Shown here: piece by piece, positions 34,698-44,053 of the stretch
Layout of the letters: every line of letters starts with the position of its first letter
Numbering within the stretch: the first letter of the stretch is position 1
Assembly (NCBI GenBank): GCA_964635375.1
Contig: CAZWOU010000014.1
Location: forward strand, 1 to 64,000
Source of the DNA: CAZMNY01 sp964635375
Lineage (GTDB): Bacteria > Planctomycetota > Planctomycetia > Pirellulales > Pirellulaceae
Length of the DNA stretch: 64,000 bases
Reading direction: 5' to 3'
Translations under genes and position numbers: made by a program
Notes under the pieces: generated by a model
What the model was told of the DNA's origin: nothing
The model's database searches: none
The model's input: the letters and a program-made list of their open reading frames with translations, nothing else

Positions 34698-37537
34698 TCG
34701 TCAACTCCAACTAGGGCGTCAGCCAAGAATCGTGCAGTCGCCGAATCGGCATGCCGGGCTACTTTTTCAGGCGTGCCATGGCAGACGATTTGCCCTCCGT
34801 CATCACCCGCGCCTGGCCCCAAATCGATGATGTAATCGGCCGCCTTGATCAGCTGAAGATTATGTTCGACAACGATCAACGAATGGCCAATGTTCAGCAA
34901 CGCGTCGAAGCAATCGAGCAATTGGACAACATCGGAAAAATGTAGGCCGGTCGTCGGCTCGTCTAAGATGAACAGTGTCCGATTTCGAGCCGCCGTGGAT
35001 AAGTAGGCGGCCAGCTTGAGTCGCTGCGCTTCGCCGACCGATAAGGTGTTGGCCGGTTGGCCGAGTCGCAGATAGTCGAGTCCCACATCGATCAGGCGTT
35101 TGAGCTTGGTTTGCACTTTCGTTTGGCCTCGAAAGAACGAGAACGCTTCGCGAACCGTCATCTCAAGCACGTCCGCAATATTGCGGCCGCGATAGGTGAC
35201 CTCGAGAATCTCGTCGCGATATCGCATTCCGCCGCATTGTGGGCAACGCCGATAGACATCGGCAAGAAACTGCATGTCAATTTTCTCGTAGCCGTCTCCA
35301 TCGCAATGGCTGCAGCGCCCTCCGCTCACGTTGAAGCTGAAATGGCCCGCCGTATAGTTTCGCGTCCTCGCATCGATGGTATCGGCAAAGACAGCCCGAA
35401 TCTGATCAAACGCCTTGATGTAAGTGACCGGGTTCGATCGGGGCGAACGACCAATGGGGCTTTGGTCCACAAGCACAATGTCATCGACTTGCCCGTCTCC
35501 GTAGACGTCGTCGTACGTGTAGGGTTTTGGCCCGTCCTTTCGTTTGCGGCGGCAGAGGGCGCCGTAGAGCGTGTTCTGCACAAGCGTGCTTTTGCCCGAT
35601 CCGCTCACGCCAGTCACGACGCACAATACTCCGAGTGGAAACTCGACGGTCAGGTTCTTCAAATTGTTGCCGCAAGCGCCGGCTAGCCGAACCCATCCCC
35701 GACCGGCTTCGCGATGGGTCGAGCCGACCGTGACGCCGCGTCGGCCCGTGAGGAACTCACCCGTCAAACTTGCGTCCGGCTCCATCATCTCTTGCAGGCT
35801 ACCTTCGAAAACCACCGTGCCGCCGCGCTCGCCCGCACCGGGTCCAATTTCGATCAACCGATCCGCCGCCCGCAACATTGCCTCCTCGTGCTCAACCACG
35901 ACCACCGTGTTGCCGCGGTCACGCAAGCCTCGAATCGTCGTCACCAGCCGTTCAACGTCTGCGGGGTGAAGGCCGACGGTTGGTTCGTCCAGTACGTACA
36001 GCATGTTGACCAAGCTGCTGCCGAGCGCCGAAGTCAGAGCCACGCGTTGGGTCTCGCCCCCGCTGAGCGTTCGCAACGTTCGCTCCAAGCTCAAGTAGCC
36101 AAGCCCCACTTCGTGGAGAAATCCAAGTCGCGAAACGACCTGTTCCAACATGATCCGGGCAATGTCCAGTTCACGCGGCGCCAACTCCAATCGCCCAAAG
36201 AACTCTTTCGCCTCGGCGACCCGCATTTCGCCGATTTCCGCGATGCTCTTTCCGCCAATCTTCGTCGCCAAACTCTCCGGTCGAAGACGCGCGCCGCCGC
36301 AACTTACGCACTGGCGATAACTGCGCCAGCGACTAAGGAAGACCCGCAAGTGCATCTTGTATTTGCGACGTTCGAGCCAGGCGAAGAAGCCATCGAGTCC
36401 GCCAAACTCTCGTTCCGGCACGCCGCAGCGGATCAACTCCAGGTGTCGCGGCTCAAGTTCCTTGTAAGGAGTGTCCAGCGGCAGATCAAAGTCGCCCGCC
36501 AACTCTATTAGCTCCTCTAACTCGTGCGAATAGGCCGGAGTGTTCCAAGGCGCAATCGCCCCGTCTCGGATCGTCTTTTGGGGGTCCGGAACGACCAGGT
36601 CCATATCGATGTCGATGATGTTTCCAAAGCCCTCGCAATCGGGGCAAGCGCCCAGAGGACTGTTGAAACTGAACAGGCGAGGTTCTAGCCGTGGGTACTC
36701 AAGCCCGCACGGGTCGCAGGTCATCGCCGCGCTGAAGCCCCAGACATTGAACTCGCGTCCGTCCGCAACCAAGCGAGGTTTGGATCGCAAAACGGGTGCA
36801 TCAACCGCGGCGTCGACCAAAGCCACACACCTTCCGCCCCCGTGAACAAATGCAGTTTCCAGCGAGTCGTGTAGACGCTCTGAACCGGCGGCCCCGACAA
36901 CAAGTCGATCGATAACAACCATAATCGACTTTTGCGAGCCCGCAGATCCAAGCGAACCATTCAAGTCGGCCAGAGAATGCAGCTTGCCGCCCTCGATGAT
37001 TCGGACGAAGCCGTCCTCCCGCAATGATCTCAACTCCGCTTCGGTCTGATCGAAATCAAACTCGCGTTCGAAGGCGATCATGAACTTGCCGCCGTCGGGG
37101 AGGCTGGATATCTGTTTGGCCACCGTTGGCGGGCTCTCCGGACGAACCTCTTGGCCACATGAGTTGCACATCGTGCGACCAATTTTCGCGAACAGTAGAC
37201 GAAGATAGTCGGACGTTTCTGTCGCTGTTCCAACCGTCGATCGACTCGACCGAGAAGTGTGCTTGTGGGTGACCGCAATGGCTGGTGGAATTCCCTCGAT
37301 CTTCTCCGCCTGCGGTTTCTCAAGCTGCTCGAGAAACTGCCGAGTATACGCGGAGAAGCTCTCGATGTAGCGTCGCTGCCCTTCTGCGTAGAGCGTGTCG
37401 AGCGCTAAACTGGTCTTGCCGCTTCCGCTCACGCCGCACAGCACGATCAACTTTCCGTGAGGAATGGCGAGATCAACCGATTGCAGATTGTGAACCTCCA
37501 CGCCTTCCAGTCGGATTTCGTCGTAGCTTGAACTCAT
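34694..37537 (-). CDS. uvrA: UvrA excinuclease ATPase
   Basis: A 947-residue ABC ATPase for DNA damage recognition in nucleotide excision repair. MSSSYDEIRLEGVEVHNLQ is the start at 37537. Two Walker A motifs occur: GVSGSGKTSLALDTLYAEG and GVSGSGKSTLVQNTLYG. Signature loops include RTLSGGETQRVAL and NTLSVGEAQRLKL; two zinc modules are seen (CDPCGLEYPR...CPDCEG and CSHCDGDGYEKID...CPQCGG). Length is normal. The N-terminal region (KHTSRSSRSTVGTATE) differs somewhat from the canonical KTTSRNPRSTVGT, so this could be a second, divergent UvrA copy; the rest of the genome would decide. The GH2-like gene overlaps its stop. Confidence 0.9.
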   Translation of the reverse strand: MSSSYDEIRLEGVEVHNLQSVDLAIPHGKLIVLCGVSGSGKTSLALDTLYAEGQRRYIESFSAYTRQFLEQLEKPQAEKIEGIPPAIAVTHKHTSRSSRSTVGTATETSDYLRLLFAKIGRTMCNSCGQEVRPESPPTVAKQISSLPDGGKFMIAFEREFDFDQTEAELRSLREDGFVRIIEGGKLHSLADLNGSLGSAGSQKSIMVVIDRLVVGAAGSERLHDSLETAFVHGGGRCVALVDAAVDAPVLRSKPRLVADGREFNVWGFSAAMTCDPCGLEYPRLEPRLFSFNSPLGACPDCEGFGNIIDIDMDLVVPDPQKTIRDGAIAPWNTPAYSHELEELIELAGDFDLPLDTPYKELEPRHLELIRCGVPEREFGGLDGFFAWLERRKYKMHLRVFLSRWRSYRQCVSCGGARLRPESLATKIGGKSIAEIGEMRVAEAKEFFGRLELAPRELDIARIMLEQVVSRLGFLHEVGLGYLSLERTLRTLSGGETQRVALTSALGSSLVNMLYVLDEPTVGLHPADVERLVTTIRGLRDRGNTVVVVEHEEAMLRAADRLIEIGPGAGERGGTVVFEGSLQEMMEPDASLTGEFLTGRRGVTVGSTHREAGRGWVRLAGACGNNLKNLTVEFPLGVLCVVTGVSGSGKSTLVQNTLYGALCRRKRKDGPKPYTYDDVYGDGQVDDIVLVDQSPIGRSPRSNPVTYIKAFDQIRAVFADTIDARTRNYTAGHFSFNVSGGRCSHCDGDGYEKIDMQFLADVYRRCPQCGGMRYRDEILEVTYRGRNIADVLEMTVREAFSFFRGQTKVQTKLKRLIDVGLDYLRLGQPANTLSVGEAQRLKLAAYLSTAARNRTLFILDEPTTGLHFSDVVQLLDCFDALLNIGHSLIVVEHNLQLIKAADYIIDLGPGAGDDGGQIVCHGTPEKVARHADSATARFLADALVGVDE

Positions 37538-37850
37538 GATCGCCTGTATTCCCACACGCGGCGTCGCCGGTTGGGTTGTTGTATGGACGACAAATTTGGA
37601 TGACGCCAAACCGGTCATCATAATTGCCCGGAATGCTTGTGAGTAGGCCGGGCCTCGGCAATCGTCCGATGTGGCGCCAGTATTCTCCTCTCGCCCCGCC
37701 CGCTCCCGCCTGTCCCGCATTGAGACGTGAGCTAGGCCACTTGAAGGCGACCCAGTGCACCGGGCCTCTCTTGCCAGCCTTTCGCGCAAGTGTACATTGG
37801 CGTGTACATTGTGGGGCAAAGACCAATTGAACAAGAGCGGCCGACAAAGA
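37538..37850. promoter_or_regulatory. Divergent promoter region with GTGTACATTG repeats
   Basis: The 313 bases between uvrA (minus) and the small membrane protein (plus) encode nothing convincing. GTGTACATTG is repeated exactly at 37790-37799 and 37802-37811, a 12-base period; each unit contains the palindrome TGTACA. The repeats lie about 40 bases before the membrane-protein start and could be a regulator site. Confidence 0.45.
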
Positions 37851-38189
37851 ATGTTTATCCGGCGTTTCAACCCGTTTTACCCTCTGTCGATCCTGGTCGG
37901 CATCGCCTTTCTCATCACCGCCGCAGCTTATGGCGTGATGGCGTTGCGTGGCGCCTCGCCGCAATTGCTTGATGGCTCCGACGAGTCGCCGTTGATGACG
38001 TTCCTGGACAAACATGGCGTCACGCTGTTCCTACTGGAACTGGGAATTCTAACGGTCACAACTGTGGCGGCCATAATCACCGATGGCTATTGGATGGGCA
38101 ACGCGTCAACCGCAGCGCCAACCGCAGGGGACGCCGACGAATCAGAACTGAACACCTCAGGGGAATCGAAGCATGAAAGTGCAGAGTAA
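37851..38189 (+). CDS. Small membrane protein, unknown function
   Basis: A 112-residue protein starting MFIRRFNPFYPLSILVG at 37851. There are two hydrophobic helices, around PLSILVGIAFLITAAAYGVMA and VTLFLLELGILTVTTVAAII, and an acidic Ala/Thr-rich tail. No family recognised. Its last 17 bases overlap the cupin gene, so they are cotranslated; the ligase gene follows. Confidence 0.65.
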   Translation: MFIRRFNPFYPLSILVGIAFLITAAAYGVMALRGASPQLLDGSDESPLMTFLDKHGVTLFLLELGILTVTTVAAIITDGYWMGNASTAAPTAGDADESELNTSGESKHESAE

Positions 38190-38550
38190 CGAGTCGATCT
38201 CACAACACGACGTAGACATGCCAGGTGCGGAGAAGTGCCGAGTCCGTTGGCTTGTCGACTCTCATGACGGGGCGCCGAACTTCGCTATGAGGCAATTCGA
38301 AGTCGGACCAGGCGGCCACACTCCCAAGCACCATCACCCGTACGAGCACGAAGTCTATGTGCTTGCTGGGCAGGGTGAGATCTATGAAGGCGATTCGCCC
38401 CACGCGATCGAGGCGGGCGATGTCGTCTTCGTTGAGCCCGACGAGGTCCATCAGTTTCGAAACACCGGCGATTCGCCGCTCAAGTTCATCTGCTTGGTGC
38501 CCAACTCCGCCGGCCAGGGGCCGGCTCCTGAATGTGGGCGTCTGCCGTAA
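38173..38550 (+). CDS. Cupin-domain protein
   Basis: A 125-residue single cupin. The metal motif 1 is GGHTPKHHHPYEHEVYVLAG (His, His, Glu pattern) and motif 2 is DEVHQFRNTGDSPLKF. Such small cupins bind a divalent metal; the role can be enzymatic or sensory. It overlaps the end of the membrane-protein gene and is 49 bases before ligA. Confidence 0.85.
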   Translation: MKVQSNESISQHDVDMPGAEKCRVRWLVDSHDGAPNFAMRQFEVGPGGHTPKHHHPYEHEVYVLAGQGEIYEGDSPHAIEAGDVVFVEPDEVHQFRNTGDSPLKFICLVPNSAGQGPAPECGRLP

Positions 38551-38599
38551 GCGATGGAGAGCAGATCTTGGAACAGCATCAGCGCTAGGGGGAGCTAAC

Positions 38600-40618
38600 A
38601 TGACTACCAGGAAGAGTGCCGTGTCGATTGAGGAACTACGAGACGTCATTCGGCAGCATGACCAGAAGTACTATGTCGACGCCTCGCCCGAAATTAGCGA
38701 TCTCGAGTACGACCGCCTGATGGACCAGTTGAAGGCACTGGAGGCCGACAACCCCGACCTGGTAACCGCCGACAGCCCGACTCAGCGCGTGGGAGAATCT
38801 CCCGTTGCCCATTTGGAGCAAGTCGAGCACCGGATGCCGATGCTGTCCATCGACAACACGTACAGCATTGAAGAGCTTGAGCAATTCGGCGATCGAACCG
38901 CGGGCTTGCTGCCGGACGAGGCACTGGAATGGGTTGTCGAACTGAAAATTGACGGCGTGGCGGCGACGTTGATCTATGAAGACGGCTTGCTGACTCGCGC
39001 GGTCACTCGCGGCAACGGCGTCGTGGGCGATGACATTACTCACAATGTCCGTACGATCGCCGATGTACCGCTGCGATTGCTGACCGATTCGCCTCCCGCC
39101 GTGCTTGAGGTGCGCGGCGAAGTCTATATGGCTAACGACGAGCTCGTGCGATTGAATGAACAGCAAACAGCCAATGGCGAGGCGACCTACAAGAACACTC
39201 GAAATGTCTCGGCTGGCGCGATTCGACTGCTCGATCCAAAGATATGTGCGTCACGCAACTTGCGCATGTTCTGTCACGGGATGGGTTTATGCGATGGAGT
39301 CGCTGTCGACACGTATACTGAGTTTCTCGCGTTGATTGGCCAATTTGGTTTGCCAGCCACGCCGATGGCCAAAGGGTTCCCCAGTTTTTCGGCCGCCGTT
39401 CAATACAGCGAGCGGACAATTGAGCGACTTCATGAGCTCGATTTTGAGGTCGATGGTTTGGTGCTGAAAGTCAACCGATTAGACCAGCGTGAACAACTTG
39501 GCGCCCGCTCAAAGAGTCCTCGTTGGCTTGTGGCTTACAAGTGGGAGAAGTACGAAGCCATCACAAAACTCAACTCCATCACGCTGCAAGTCGGCAAGAC
39601 CGGTGCTGTCACTCCGGTCGCCGAAATGGAACCAGTGGAGTTGGCCGGGACGACGGTCAGTCGCGCCAGTCTACACAACTTTGATGAGATACAACGCAAA
39701 GACATTCGAGTTGGCGACACCGTCGTTGTCGAAAAGGCGGGAAAGATCATTCCTCATATCGTGCGAGTTGAGAAGCATGAACGAGAGTCTGGTTCGCTCG
39801 AGTTCAAAACGCCAACAGGGTGTCCCGAATGCGAGACGGCATTGAGCCGAGACGATGGTGGCGTCTATGTGCGGTGCACCAATCCAGACTGTCCGGCTCA
39901 AATCAAGGAGAAGCTGCGTTATTACGCCACTCGCAACGCGATGGACATTGAAGGTTTGGGCGACAAAGTCGTGGGGCAAGTTTACGATGCCGGCTTGGTC
40001 CGATCGATCGGCGACTTGTACCGCCTCGATGTCGATGGCCTACTGAAGCTCGAACGCATGGGGAAACGGTCGGCTGTGAAGCTGCTTGGCGGCATTGAGA
40101 CCAGCAAGTCGAGAGGCCTTGAGCGTTTGCTCAACGCCCTTTCAATCCGCCATGTGGGTGGGCGAGTCGCGGAAATTCTCGCCCAACGATTTGGCGACAT
40201 CGACACAATGCAACGCACGCCGCTTGAGGAGTTCGATGAGGTGGACGAAATCGGCGGTGTCATTGCTCAGAGCGTCCACGATTTTCTGCACAGCGACGCC
40301 GGCAGTTCGCTGATTGAGGATTTGCGGTCGAGCGGCGTGTCTTTGGTTGCCGCGACTCCGACAATCGCTGGCGAACAAGACGGCTCATTTTCCGGTTTGA
40401 CCTTTGTCGTCACCGGCACGCTCGAGAATTACTCGCGAACCGAGGCGCAAGCCGCCATCAAACAGCACGGCGGGAAGACCTCATCCAGCGTTTCGGCGAA
40501 GACCGACTACTTGCTCGCAGGAGCGAAGGCGGGTAGCAAGCTCGCCAAAGCTGAAAAACTGGGAGTTAAGGTGCTTACGGAGGAACGGTTTGATCAACTG
40601 CTGGCGAACGACAATTGA
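38600..40618 (+). CDS. ligA: NAD-dependent DNA ligase LigA
   Basis: A 672-residue replicative ligase. The ATG at 38600 follows a GGGGGAG site. An Ia-like N-terminal domain (KYYVDASPEISDLEYDRLMD) is followed by the adenylated lysine motif ELKIDGVAATLIYE, the OB fold (VGKTGAVTPVAEMEPV), a four-cysteine zinc finger (CPECETALSRDDGGVYVRCT..CPAQI), helix-hairpin-helix repeats, and a C-terminal BRCT domain (FVVTGTLENYSRTEAQAAI). All domains and the length match the family. It joins nicks during replication and repair. Confidence 0.95.
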   Translation: MTTRKSAVSIEELRDVIRQHDQKYYVDASPEISDLEYDRLMDQLKALEADNPDLVTADSPTQRVGESPVAHLEQVEHRMPMLSIDNTYSIEELEQFGDRTAGLLPDEALEWVVELKIDGVAATLIYEDGLLTRAVTRGNGVVGDDITHNVRTIADVPLRLLTDSPPAVLEVRGEVYMANDELVRLNEQQTANGEATYKNTRNVSAGAIRLLDPKICASRNLRMFCHGMGLCDGVAVDTYTEFLALIGQFGLPATPMAKGFPSFSAAVQYSERTIERLHELDFEVDGLVLKVNRLDQREQLGARSKSPRWLVAYKWEKYEAITKLNSITLQVGKTGAVTPVAEMEPVELAGTTVSRASLHNFDEIQRKDIRVGDTVVVEKAGKIIPHIVRVEKHERESGSLEFKTPTGCPECETALSRDDGGVYVRCTNPDCPAQIKEKLRYYATRNAMDIEGLGDKVVGQVYDAGLVRSIGDLYRLDVDGLLKLERMGKRSAVKLLGGIETSKSRGLERLLNALSIRHVGGRVAEILAQRFGDIDTMQRTPLEEFDEVDEIGGVIAQSVHDFLHSDAGSSLIEDLRSSGVSLVAATPTIAGEQDGSFSGLTFVVTGTLENYSRTEAQAAIKQHGGKTSSSVSAKTDYLLAGAKAGSKLAKAEKLGVKVLTEERFDQLLANDN

Positions 40619-40630
40619 GCGAGTCTTTTC

Positions 40631-41185
40631 CTATTCGCTCGCGAGCATGTCTAACAACTTGAAGACGGTATTGTGGTTTCTGACGGTCAGCTGTTGATAG
40701 AGCGGCGACTTGGACAGCTTGATCATCGTCGTCTTGGTCACGTGCTCCTTCGAGGCGGACCAGAAGATGGCGCCCGACGTGGATGTGACAGTCTCAATGT
40801 CCGTGTCAGGCGGTTCTAGTTGAGACATCACTTTCTTGGCCGTGAGGCCGCGGAGCGTGAATAGGGCGTTGTGCTTGCGCGTGTCGTCCGCGCCCCAGTC
40901 AGTTGGTGCGCCTCGCACTGCGGACTCGTACTTGCTTCGAGTTAGGACAACGGCGCGCGCTGCATAGCAAAACCGTGCAGAAAGCGCCGCTTCGATCGCC
41001 GACGTCAACTCCTTGACGCCCGTTGTTTGAGAGCGAAAAAGGACGTTGCCGCTTTGGATGTAGGTGGTTACTTTGGCGAAGCCGAGTTGCTCAAAGCACT
41101 CGCGCAGGTCGTCCTTGGAAATAACGTTCTTCCCGCCAACGTTGATTCCTCGAAGCAATGCCAAGTACTGTCTGTTTTTCGCCAT
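40631..41185 (-). CDS. DUF1697 protein
   Basis: A 184-residue DUF1697 family protein, recognised by the opening YLALLRGINVGGKNVISKDDLR and FAKVTTYIQSGNVLFRSQ. The family has no established biochemical function. It converges with ligA, leaving 12 bases between the stops. No signal peptide or membrane helix. Confidence 0.88.
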   Translation of the reverse strand: MAKNRQYLALLRGINVGGKNVISKDDLRECFEQLGFAKVTTYIQSGNVLFRSQTTGVKELTSAIEAALSARFCYAARAVVLTRSKYESAVRGAPTDWGADDTRKHNALFTLRGLTAKKVMSQLEPPDTDIETVTSTSGAIFWSASKEHVTKTTMIKLSKSPLYQQLTVRNHNTVFKLLDMLASE

Positions 41186-41318
41186 CGCCAGATTCTAACA
41201 GTCTGCTCGCATCCGGCTCAACTGATTCACGTTTCTTCGGTGCCTGGTCGGGCCACCGCTCCCCGCGGGGCGACGTTGGAAGGTATAACAAGGGCGCCCC
41301 ATCACACAAAGTGGTCCA

Positions 41319-42581
41319 ATGCAGCCATCCCCCAGCAAGTTCATGAGTTCGTGCCGCGCCGAGTCGGCCTTCGAAGTACTGGCTTTGGCGAAGCGTCAGA
41401 TAGCCGACGGCAAGAACGTAATTGAACTCGAAATCGGGGACAGTCCGTTCGGCTCTTCGCCGTCTGCTGTGGAGGCTGGGATTCAGGCGATAAGGGAGGA
41501 TCGCTGCCACTACGGTCCGTCGGCGGGCATCCCCGAGTTCCGGCAAGCGGCGGCTGGCTATCTGAGACGCGAATATGGAGTGGATGTCGGACCCGAGAAC
41601 ATTGTCGCGGGCGCTGGCGCCAAGACATTTCAGCAGTTGTTTTGTGAGGCGTTTGTCGACCCAGGCGACAGCGTGCTCGTCTTCAGTCCGCATTTCCCGA
41701 CCTACCCGCCCAATATCCTGCGTCGGGGGGCTCGCATTGTCTATTCCGTGCTCCAGCACAGTCGGGATTTTCGGCCCAACTTGGACGACGTGGAGCAGTT
41801 CATAAGTGCAGATCCTTCGGCGAAGGCGATCTTCCTCAACAGTCCGCATAACCCCACGGGCGGAGTCGCGACAGGTCAAGACATACGAGAACTTGCGAAC
41901 TTGGTTCGCGGAAAGAACATCGCGCTCTTCAGTGACGAACCCTATGATCAAATGGCTTGGAGCGGGGACCATCATACTCCGCTCGCCGAACCCGATATGC
42001 TCGACCACTGTGTTGCTGCCTATACTTTCAGCAAATCGTACAGCATGAGTGGTTGGCGGCTCGGTTTTGCGGCGAGCAGCGAAGGAATCGCCAACAGACT
42101 CGCCTTGCTTACCAACACTGCTCTCTCGTGCGTACCGCCTTTTACGCAACTCGCAGGCGTCGCGGCGCTGAACAACGACGACCAGATTCGCGATGGGCGG
42201 ATGGGCGAGTTTCGAGAAAAAGTCCAATCGCTGGTGGTCGCTTTGAACGAAATCGACGGCGTCGATTGCTTGATGCCTGGCGGCAGCTTCTACGTCTTTC
42301 CTTCCATTGAGGCCGTCTGCGAACGACATCAGATCACGTCGCACGGCTTCGCGCTGTTCTTACTAGAGGCGGCTGACGAGCGGATTGGCGTCGCCTGTTT
42401 AGGCGGCGAGTGCTTCGGCGAAGCCGGGCTCGGTTTTATCAGGCTCAGCACTGCCGAACCTGAGGAGCGATTGAAACTTGCTGTCGAATTCATCGCCGAC
42501 GCGATTGGAAGCGAACAGCGAATTGCCAAATACCTGGAACGCAATCCCCAGTATGTACTCGGCGCCCAGCAGCGTCGTTGA
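41319..42581 (+). CDS. PLP-dependent class I/II aminotransferase
   Basis: A 420-residue fold-type I aminotransferase. Landmarks are ELEIGDSPFGSSPSAV, NSPHNPTGGV, FSDEPYDQMAW, and FSKSYSMSGWRLGFA with the PLP lysine; an arginine for the alpha-carboxylate is expected in GLGFIRLSTAEPEE. It most resembles aspartate/aromatic aminotransferases of the AspC-related group. The physiological amino acid cannot be assigned. It starts 133 bases after the DUF1697 start, divergently. Confidence 0.87.
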   Translation: MQPSPSKFMSSCRAESAFEVLALAKRQIADGKNVIELEIGDSPFGSSPSAVEAGIQAIREDRCHYGPSAGIPEFRQAAAGYLRREYGVDVGPENIVAGAGAKTFQQLFCEAFVDPGDSVLVFSPHFPTYPPNILRRGARIVYSVLQHSRDFRPNLDDVEQFISADPSAKAIFLNSPHNPTGGVATGQDIRELANLVRGKNIALFSDEPYDQMAWSGDHHTPLAEPDMLDHCVAAYTFSKSYSMSGWRLGFAASSEGIANRLALLTNTALSCVPPFTQLAGVAALNNDDQIRDGRMGEFREKVQSLVVALNEIDGVDCLMPGGSFYVFPSIEAVCERHQITSHGFALFLLEAADERIGVACLGGECFGEAGLGFIRLSTAEPEERLKLAVEFIADAIGSEQRIAKYLERNPQYVLGAQQRR

Positions 42582-42698
42582 GGAGGCATTCATCCTCGCG
42601 GCAAGAGGCGACGACGGGAGCTGTCGGGCATTCGTGAATTCCATCGATTCCGCAGGGACAGCAGTAGCGATGTTCGCTGAAGCGCTTAGAATAGAGTG

Positions 42699-43997
42699 AT
42701 GGCTCTTCGTTTCAAAAACCGGCCGCTTCGCCCCGCTCCTCTGCAACCAGATCTGCGCGGCTCATTCAGTTGCTCTCGCGGTGTGGCGGTCGCATTGTTG
42801 GTGGGGCTGGCATTTCCGCCATGTGCGAACGGCCAGGCCGACTATCAGGAGTTTTCTCCCGATCAGTGGCGTAAGGAATTGGCGAGCAGTGAATATGATG
42901 TGATACGCCGCCGTGCCGCCTATGTTCTTGGTCGGTTGAAGACGGGGGACAAGCGAGCCGATGCGACCGCTTTGGCGATCGCTTTGAAGGATCGGGACTT
43001 AGTCGTTCGTTGGTACGCAGCCGACTCGCTTGGCCGCATTGGCCCAGCGGCATCAGGGGCTATCCCCAAGATGACATTCGGTCTAACCGATCCCACGAAT
43101 GATAAGGATGTGAAACGCAATCTGGCCCGAGCGATTGGCCGCATCGGCGAGCCGGATTCCGAGGCGGTCAGGCAACTTGAAACAGCCTTGGAATCAAAGG
43201 ACCTGCTGTTTGCGCGAGCGGCGGCGGAGTCCTTGATGTTGCTGGATAAGCCTCAGGCAGCGTTTGCGAAATTGACTGCCATTGCAACTGGCGACGACCA
43301 CATCGCCGCTTTCGCAGCTCTGCAATCTCTCGAGCGACTGAGCCAGCAGCGTCCGCCTCCAATCGAGAGCCTTTCAAAGCTATTGGGGCATTCGAATGCG
43401 GACATTCGACGAGCGACTGCGAGGATCGTTGGTGGGCAGGGGTGGTCTGCGGCAAAGACCATTCTTGTCGAGATGGAAAGCGGGGCCGACGAGACGGCGT
43501 GCCTCGCAGCCCTGCGCTACGCGCTCGAGAATCGCACCGAGCCGTCGGACATCGCCGTGCGACTACAAGCCGTAAACAAGGCTTGGGATCTGATCTCAAG
43601 CGGCAAACCGGGAGTTGCGGCGGGAGCAACTGCCTTTCTCGCGAGAGAGGGGCAGATCACCGTCCGCACGGTCTGGGAGAGTTGGGACAAACAAGACGCG
43701 GCTTGGAGAGAGAAAGCGGACGCCACCATCGAAAAGTGGTTTGCCCGTCATGGCGATCTTCTGAAGCAAACGGACCGCTGGTCGGAGACCGACGAGACGT
43801 TACGTCCAGCCCTGACGAAGGCGATTGCTTCGAAGGATGCCGCCACAAAGCGCTTGGGCTTGTGGCTGCTGGCCGAATTGCCGCTCGATCTCGAATCGAT
43901 CGACGACACAGCTGTCCGCCAAGCCCTGCGCGACGCGGATGTCTTCAACCGACGCAACGCAGCGAGAATCTTGAGACGACAGGCGGCCGCGCCTTAG
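42699..43997 (+). CDS. Secreted HEAT-repeat protein
   Basis: A 432-residue protein with a hydrophobic signal segment ending near PCANGQADY. The mature part is made of HEAT/PBS-lyase-like helical repeats such as DVIRRRAAYVLGRLKTGDK, DLVVRWYAADSLGRIGPAA and DADVFNRRNAARILRR. It is probably a periplasmic or surface scaffold. A GTG lies three bases upstream of the chosen ATG. It precedes the MoxR operon by 56 bases and may belong to it. Confidence 0.77.
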   Translation: MALRFKNRPLRPAPLQPDLRGSFSCSRGVAVALLVGLAFPPCANGQADYQEFSPDQWRKELASSEYDVIRRRAAYVLGRLKTGDKRADATALAIALKDRDLVVRWYAADSLGRIGPAASGAIPKMTFGLTDPTNDKDVKRNLARAIGRIGEPDSEAVRQLETALESKDLLFARAAAESLMLLDKPQAAFAKLTAIATGDDHIAAFAALQSLERLSQQRPPPIESLSKLLGHSNADIRRATARIVGGQGWSAAKTILVEMESGADETACLAALRYALENRTEPSDIAVRLQAVNKAWDLISSGKPGVAAGATAFLAREGQITVRTVWESWDKQDAAWREKADATIEKWFARHGDLLKQTDRWSETDETLRPALTKAIASKDAATKRLGLWLLAELPLDLESIDDTAVRQALRDADVFNRRNAARILRRQAAAP

Positions 43998-44053
43998 TTA
44001 GCGTAGACATAAAGAACAAATACCAATCGAACCATATCCCCACTGGTAGTTGC

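Noticed and set aside
43442..44053. Upstream extension of the MoxR frame
   Set aside because: It overlaps the HEAT gene in another frame and has no MoxR-like sequence before 44054.
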